Part shown: positions 59,995 through 64,000 of the stretch, in pieces
Numbering within the stretch: position 1 is the first letter of the stretch
Layout of the letters: each line of letters opens with the position of its first letter
DNA from: Sphingomonas_R arantia
Lineage (GTDB): Bacteria; Pseudomonadota; Alphaproteobacteria; Sphingomonadales; Sphingomonadaceae
Length of the DNA stretch: 64,000 bases
Assembly: GCF_042682045.1 (NCBI RefSeq)
Contig: NZ_JBHUGS010000001.1
Location: 310,001-374,000 of the forward strand
Direction: 5' to 3'
Translations under genes and position numbers: made by a program
Notes under the pieces: generated by a model
The model's input: only the letters and a program-made list of their open reading frames with translations
Database searches by the model: none
Told to the model about the DNA's origin: nothing

Positions 59995-61668
59995 ATGATC
60001 CCGGCGAGCCTGCGCGGGCGGGGGTGGTGGTGGAGCGCGCCCGATACGTGGGTGCCGGAGCCGCATGAGCGGTCGATCATGCCCGGGTCGCCGGCGATCC
60101 CGGATCATCCGATGCGGGTACGGCTGGCGTTCGGCGGGATCGCGGCGCTGGCGGGGATCACCGGCGGGCTGGGCAACGGGATCGTCACCGCGAACCTGAC
60201 AAGTTTGCAGGGGGAACTGGGGCTGTATCCGGCCGAGGCGGCGTGGCTGCCGACCGTCTATGTCATGACGAACGTGGTCAGCGGCCTGTTGCTGGTGAAG
60301 TTCCGGCAGCAGTTCGGGTTGCGGCTGTTCGTGCAGATTTTCCTCGTCGGCTATGTGCTGGCGACGGCGGGGCATCTGGTGGCGCATAGTTTCGCGTCGG
60401 CGATCGTGGTGCGCGCGTTCAGCGGGATTGCGGCGGCGTCGCTGTCGACGCTGGCGCTGCTGTACATGATGCAGGCGTTCAAGCCGGCGTGGCGGCTGAA
60501 GGGGCTGGTGTTCGCGGTGGGGATACCGCAGCTGGCGACGCCGCTGGCCCGGCTGTTCCCGTCGGAACTCCTGGAGGCGGGGCAGTGGCAGACATTCTAT
60601 GTGTTCGAGCTTGGTCTCGCGTTGTTGACGCTGGCGGCGGTGCGGTGGTTGCCGTTGCCGCCGAGCGAGCGGTTTAAGGCATTCGAGCGGGGCGATTTCC
60701 TGACCTTCGTGCTGGTCGCGCCGGGGCTGGCGCTGCTGACCGCGGTGTTGGGGCTGGGGCGCGTGCTGTGGTGGTTCGAGGCGCCGTGGCTGGGCTACGC
60801 GCTGTGCGCGGCGGTAGTGCTGCTGACGGTCGGGTTCTCGATCGAGCACCGCCGCGAGAACCCGCTACTCAACACGCGCTGGCTGGGCAGCGGCGACATC
60901 CTGCGGTTCGCGCTGGTGGCGATTCTGACGCGCGTCGTGTTGGCGGAGCAGACGACCGGGGCGGTGGGGTTGTTGACGACGCTGGGGCTGGGCAACGAGC
61001 AGATGCGCGGGCTGTTCGTCGTGATCCTGTTCGCGAGCATTGCGGGGATGGTGGTGGGGTCGCTGACGCTGAACCCCAATTTCCTGGGCAAGCCGATCCT
61101 GATCGCGCTGGGCATGATCGCGCTCGGGGCGTTCATGGACATGGGGGCGACCAACCTGACGCGGCCGCCGCAGCTGTACGTCAGCCAGGCGATCCTGGGG
61201 TTCGCGGCGTTGCTGTTCATCGGGCCGGCGCTGCTCGTCGGGCTGACGCGCGCGCTGGCGGCGGGGCCGTCCTATTTCGTGAGTTTTTCGGTGTTGTTCA
61301 GCGTGACGCAGAGCCTGGGCGGGCTGATCGGTGCGGCGTTGATCGGGACGTTCCAGACGGTGCAGACGCGGGTCCACCTGATCCAGCTGGGCAATCAGGT
61401 GTCGCTGACCGATCCGGTCGTGGCGTCGCGGGTGACCGCGGGCGGGGCGGGGCTGGGGCGCGTGATCGGCGATCCGGCGTTGCGGCAGGCCGAGGGGGTC
61501 GCGCTGATCGGGCAATCGCTGACACGCGAGGCCAATATCCTGGCGTATGACGACGTGTTCCGATTGATCGGCGTGATCGCGCTCGTCACCATGCTATGGG
61601 CGTCGATCCACATCACCCGCATCCAGCGGGCCCGCCGCCGGGCCGCGCTGGCTGCGACCACGAGTTGA
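59995..61668 (+). CDS. MFS efflux transporter (DHA2/EmrB-like)
   Basis: A 557-aa protein with about 14 hydrophobic segments, as in the DHA2 family (GGIAALAGITGGLGNGIVTA; LPTVYVMTNVVSGLLLV; AFSGIAAASLSTLALLYMM). The first 30 residues are Trp/Arg-rich; an internal ATG at 60079 (MPGSPAIP) is an alternative start. It precedes a membrane-fusion protein and an outer-membrane factor, so it should be the inner pump of an EmrAB-TolC-like exporter of drugs or toxic compounds. Motif C is weakly conserved. Confidence 0.88.
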   Translation: MIPASLRGRGWWWSAPDTWVPEPHERSIMPGSPAIPDHPMRVRLAFGGIAALAGITGGLGNGIVTANLTSLQGELGLYPAEAAWLPTVYVMTNVVSGLLLVKFRQQFGLRLFVQIFLVGYVLATAGHLVAHSFASAIVVRAFSGIAAASLSTLALLYMMQAFKPAWRLKGLVFAVGIPQLATPLARLFPSELLEAGQWQTFYVFELGLALLTLAAVRWLPLPPSERFKAFERGDFLTFVLVAPGLALLTAVLGLGRVLWWFEAPWLGYALCAAVVLLTVGFSIEHRRENPLLNTRWLGSGDILRFALVAILTRVVLAEQTTGAVGLLTTLGLGNEQMRGLFVVILFASIAGMVVGSLTLNPNFLGKPILIALGMIALGAFMDMGATNLTRPPQLYVSQAILGFAALLFIGPALLVGLTRALAAGPSYFVSFSVLFSVTQSLGGLIGAALIGTFQTVQTRVHLIQLGNQVSLTDPVVASRVTAGGAGLGRVIGDPALRQAEGVALIGQSLTREANILAYDDVFRLIGVIALVTMLWASIHITRIQRARRRAALAATTS

Positions 61669-61671
61669 GCC

Positions 61672-62778
61672 ATGGCCGACGCTGACCCTGAAACGCCGCC
61701 CGTCGCCGCGCCCGCGCCTGCTCCAGCCGCGCGCCGGTGGCGGCCGCCGGCGAAGAGCCTGGGGAGCCTCGCGCTGATCGCGGTGCTGGTCGTCGCGGGC
61801 GTGCTGGCGATCCTGTACGCGTGGCGGCTGCCGCCGTTCGTGTCGGATACGCAGGCGACCGAGAACGCCTATGTGCGGGGGCAGGTGACGGTAGTGAGCC
61901 CGCAGGTGTCGGGATATCTGGTGGCGGTGCCGGTGCAGGATTTCCAGCATGTCGCGCGCGGGCAGATGCTGGTGCGGATCGACGACCGGATCTACCGCCA
62001 GCGGGTGGAGCAGGCGTTGGCGACCGTCGCGGGGCAGCAGGCGACGCTGAGCAACAGCGCGCAAGCGCGCCGATCGCGCGAGGCGGCGGTGGCGTCGCAG
62101 GATGCCGCGGTGGCGGGGGCGCGGGCGCAGCTGGTGCGCGCGCAGGCCGATATGGCGCGGGTCGAGGATCTGGCGAGCGACGGGTCGGTGTCGCTGCGCG
62201 AACGCGACCAGACGCGCGCGGCGCTGTTGCAGGCCGAGGCGGCGTTGCAGCAGGCCGAGGCGGCGCGCGCGATCGGGCAACAGGACGTGCGGTCGGTGGC
62301 GGTCGGGCGCGGCGGGCTGGCGGCGGCGGTGGAGGGCGCGGACGCGGCGCTGAACCTGGCGCGGATCGACCTTGCCAACACGATCATCCGCGCACCCCAG
62401 GCCGGCACGCTGAGCGAGGTCGGCGGGCGCGTGGGGCAATATGTGACGGCGGGGACGCAGCTGATGTTCCTGGTGCCCGAGCAGATGTGGGTGATCGCGA
62501 ACTTCAAGGAAGCGCAGACCGCGAAGATGGCGGCGGGGCAGCGCGCGTCGTTCGCGGTCGACGCGCTGGGCGGCGCGCGGCTGACCGGGCGGGTGCAGAA
62601 CCTGTCGCCCGCGGCGGGGAGCGAGTTCAGCATCATCCGGACCGACACGGCGACCGGCAATTTCGTTAAGGTGCCGCAGCGGATCGCGGTTCGCATCGCG
62701 ATCGATCCGGGGCAGGCGCTGGCGCGGCGGTTGCGGCCGGGGATGTCGGTGGAAGCCAGAGTGGATACGGGGCGGTGA
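61672..62778 (+). CDS. HlyD/EmrA-family membrane fusion protein
   Basis: A 368-aa periplasmic adaptor. One N-terminal transmembrane helix (LIAVLVVAGVLAILYAW), a biotinyl-lipoyl-like half (NAYVRGQVTVVSPQVSGYLV), a coiled-coil hairpin (LANTIIRAPQAGTLSEVGGR on return) and a beta-barrel domain. It would link the MFS pump to the NodT-type channel. It starts 3 nt after the pump stop and its own stop overlaps the putative GTG start of the next gene. Confidence 0.92.
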   Translation: MADADPETPPVAAPAPAPAARRWRPPAKSLGSLALIAVLVVAGVLAILYAWRLPPFVSDTQATENAYVRGQVTVVSPQVSGYLVAVPVQDFQHVARGQMLVRIDDRIYRQRVEQALATVAGQQATLSNSAQARRSREAAVASQDAAVAGARAQLVRAQADMARVEDLASDGSVSLRERDQTRAALLQAEAALQQAEAARAIGQQDVRSVAVGRGGLAAAVEGADAALNLARIDLANTIIRAPQAGTLSEVGGRVGQYVTAGTQLMFLVPEQMWVIANFKEAQTAKMAAGQRASFAVDALGGARLTGRVQNLSPAAGSEFSIIRTDTATGNFVKVPQRIAVRIAIDPGQALARRLRPGMSVEARVDTGR

Positions 62779-64000
62779 GGGTTTTGCTGCCCCCTCGCCC
62801 CTGCGGGGAGAGGGTTGGGGAGAGGGGGGAGGTCAGCGCGGAGCGTCGGGCGTTTCACCTGGCGTCACCCCCTCTCCCAACCCTCTCCCCGGGGGGGAGA
62901 GGGCTTGCGGGTGTCGCGGTTGCGATTCTCCTTGCTGGGTGTGCTGGGCCGCGGCCGGAAGTGCCCGTCGCTGCCGCCGTGACGGCGCCGGCGGGGTGGC
63001 GGACGCAGTTTGCTGTGACGGCGCCGGTGACCGCGGAGTGGTGGCGCGGGTTCGGTGATCCCGTTTTGACCCAGCTGGTCGAGGCGGCGTTGGCGAACAA
63101 CACCGACCTCGCGGTCGCGGCGACGCGGATCGCGGAGGCGCGGGCGAACCAGCGGTTGGCGCGGGCGGCGTTGTCGCCTTCGCTGAACGGGAGTGCGAGT
63201 GTCGCCGAGCAGCGGACGTTGACGGCGCTGGGCACGGGCGTGGACGGGCTGGTCGGGCAGCCGGGGGTACAGGTGGCGTATGAGGTCGACCTGTTCGGGC
63301 GGCTGGCGACGCTGGACCGGGCGGCGCGTGCGGACCTGCTGGCGGCGCAGGCGTCGCGCGATACGACCGCGCTGTCGGTCGCGGCGACGACGGCGAACGG
63401 GTACATCACGCTCCGCGCGCTCGATGCGCGGTTGCAGACGGCGCAGGAGACGCTGGTGGCGCGCGACGAGGCGTTGCGGCTGGCGCAGCGGCGGGCGCTG
63501 ACGGGCTATACCTCGTTGCTGGAACTGCGGCAGGCGGAGGCGGAATATCAGAGCGCGGCGCAGCTGATCCCGCAGGTCGAACTATCGATCAGCCGGCAGG
63601 AGAACAGCTTGAGCGTGCTGACCGGTGGCGTGCCAGGGGCGATCGCGCGCGGGCGGCCGCTGGCGGCGCTGGTGCCGCCGGCGATCCCGTCCGAACTGCC
63701 GTCGGAGCTGTTGCGGCGGCGGCCGGATATTGCCGCGGCGGAGTATCGGCTGGCGTCGGCGGACCTCAGCCTGTCGGCGGCGCGGGCGCTGTACCTGCCG
63801 CGGCTGAACCTGTCGGGGACGGCTGGGCTGGCGCTGTCGTCGCTGATCGCGGCGCCGGTGACTTTGTTCTCGGTCGGTGGGAGCGTGCTGGGGCCGATCT
63901 TCGACGGCGGACGGGTGCGTGCCGGGGCGGAGGCAGCGACCGCGCGGCGCGATGCGGCGGCGTTCGCGTATCGCGGGACGGCGCTGACCGCGTTTCGCGA
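62775..64000 (+). CDS. NodT-family outer-membrane efflux lipoprotein, 3' partial, 5' end interrupted by a repeat
   Basis: The frame runs past the window end. The visible mature part has AEWWRGFGDPVLTQLVEAAL, NTDLAVAATRIAEARA, YEVDLFGRLATLDRAARADL and the family motif LRRRPDIAAAEYRLASADL, typical of TolC-like NodT lipoproteins. The lipobox is VAILLAGC, with Cys as residue 56 if GTG 62775 is the start. Residues about 6-42 are encoded by the family C palindrome and are Arg/Pro/Gly-rich, which is abnormal for a lipoprotein signal. No other start codon exists in frame between the repeat and the lipobox. Confidence 0.85.
   Translation, partial: MRVLLPPRPCGERVGERGEVSAERRAFHLASPPLPTLSPGGRGLAGVAVAILLAGCAGPRPEVPVAAAVTAPAGWRTQFAVTAPVTAEWWRGFGDPVLTQLVEAALANNTDLAVAATRIAEARANQRLARAALSPSLNGSASVAEQRTLTALGTGVDGLVGQPGVQVAYEVDLFGRLATLDRAARADLLAAQASRDTTALSVAATTANGYITLRALDARLQTAQETLVARDEALRLAQRRALTGYTSLLELRQAEAEYQSAAQLIPQVELSISRQENSLSVLTGGVPGAIARGRPLAALVPPAIPSELPSELLRRRPDIAAAEYRLASADLSLSAARALYLPRLNLSGTAGLALSSLIAAPVTLFSVGGSVLGPIFDGGRVRAGAEAATARRDAAAFAYRGTALTAFR
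62791..62903. repeat. Palindromic repeat pair, family C, inside the nodT-like 5' end
   Basis: CCCTGCGGGGAGAGGGTTGG and the inverted CCAACCCTCTCCCCGGG lie within the open frame of the outer-membrane factor, between its putative GTG start and its lipobox. Confidence 0.8.

Overview
The window looks like a chromosome segment of a sphingomonad (Alphaproteobacteria, Sphingomonas or a close relative). The evidence is very high GC with G/C in third codon positions, an ECF sigma/anti-sigma/TonB-receptor signalling set, DUF885, RcnB and CsbD family proteins, a DciA-type DUF721 protein, a UdgX plus radical-SAM DNA-repair pair, and dispersed palindromic repeats of a kind common in this group. Genus is inferred from family content; no rRNA or other taxonomic marker is present.

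Layout. 0-7.4 kb: the end of a biotin-dependent acyl-CoA carboxylase alpha subunit (pccA-like), a three-gene PH-domain/CsbD operon on the minus strand, a YitT-family membrane protein, a two-component system and an RcnB-like protein. 7.5-8.5 kb: two paralogous 98-nt small-RNA loci with matching terminators and conserved promoter spacing. 8.5-18.9 kb: DUF885 peptidase-like protein, a DUF4214-methyltransferase, a large autotransporter, then an ECF sigma - FecR - STN/TonB receptor operon.

18.9-30.3 kb is an accessory island beside tRNA-Arg(TCT), whose 3' end faces the island. Its left edge carries iterated repeats that resemble TniA/TnsB-type transposon ends. Inside are a four-gene operon with a GHKL (HSP90/sacsin-like) ATPase and a HEPN protein (candidate defence system), a divergent TniA/Mu-transposase-like protein, several orphan or broken genes (including the 3' end of an epoxide hydrolase), and a coupled pair encoding a small protein and an 845-aa secreted protein.

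30.4-51.5 kb is mostly core: a DUF4394 autotransporter, purQ/purS, membrane-anchored cytochrome c, prephenate dehydratase, NudC, MutY, DciA, two tandem DsbA-like proteins, an aldo/keto reductase, UdgX, a barrel OMP, a radical SAM repair protein, a flavin disulfide reductase, two protease-like proteins lacking expected catalytic residues, and an S9 prolyl oligopeptidase.

51.6-54.1 kb is a second, clearly AT-rich insert with a 2H phosphoesterase facing a minimal nucleotidyltransferase and a pentapeptide-repeat membrane protein. It resembles a nucleotide-signalling or toxin-type defence module that I do not recognise.

54.2-64 kb returns to core: ROK fructokinase, malic enzyme (MaeB), methionine aminopeptidase, a CinA-like molybdopterin-binding protein and a tripartite MFS/HlyD/NodT efflux operon. 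The NodT signal sequence is interrupted in frame by a palindromic repeat. Many adjacent genes overlap by 4 nt (ATGA), implying translational coupling. Codon use, overlaps, motifs and repeats were read by eye; no database search was run.
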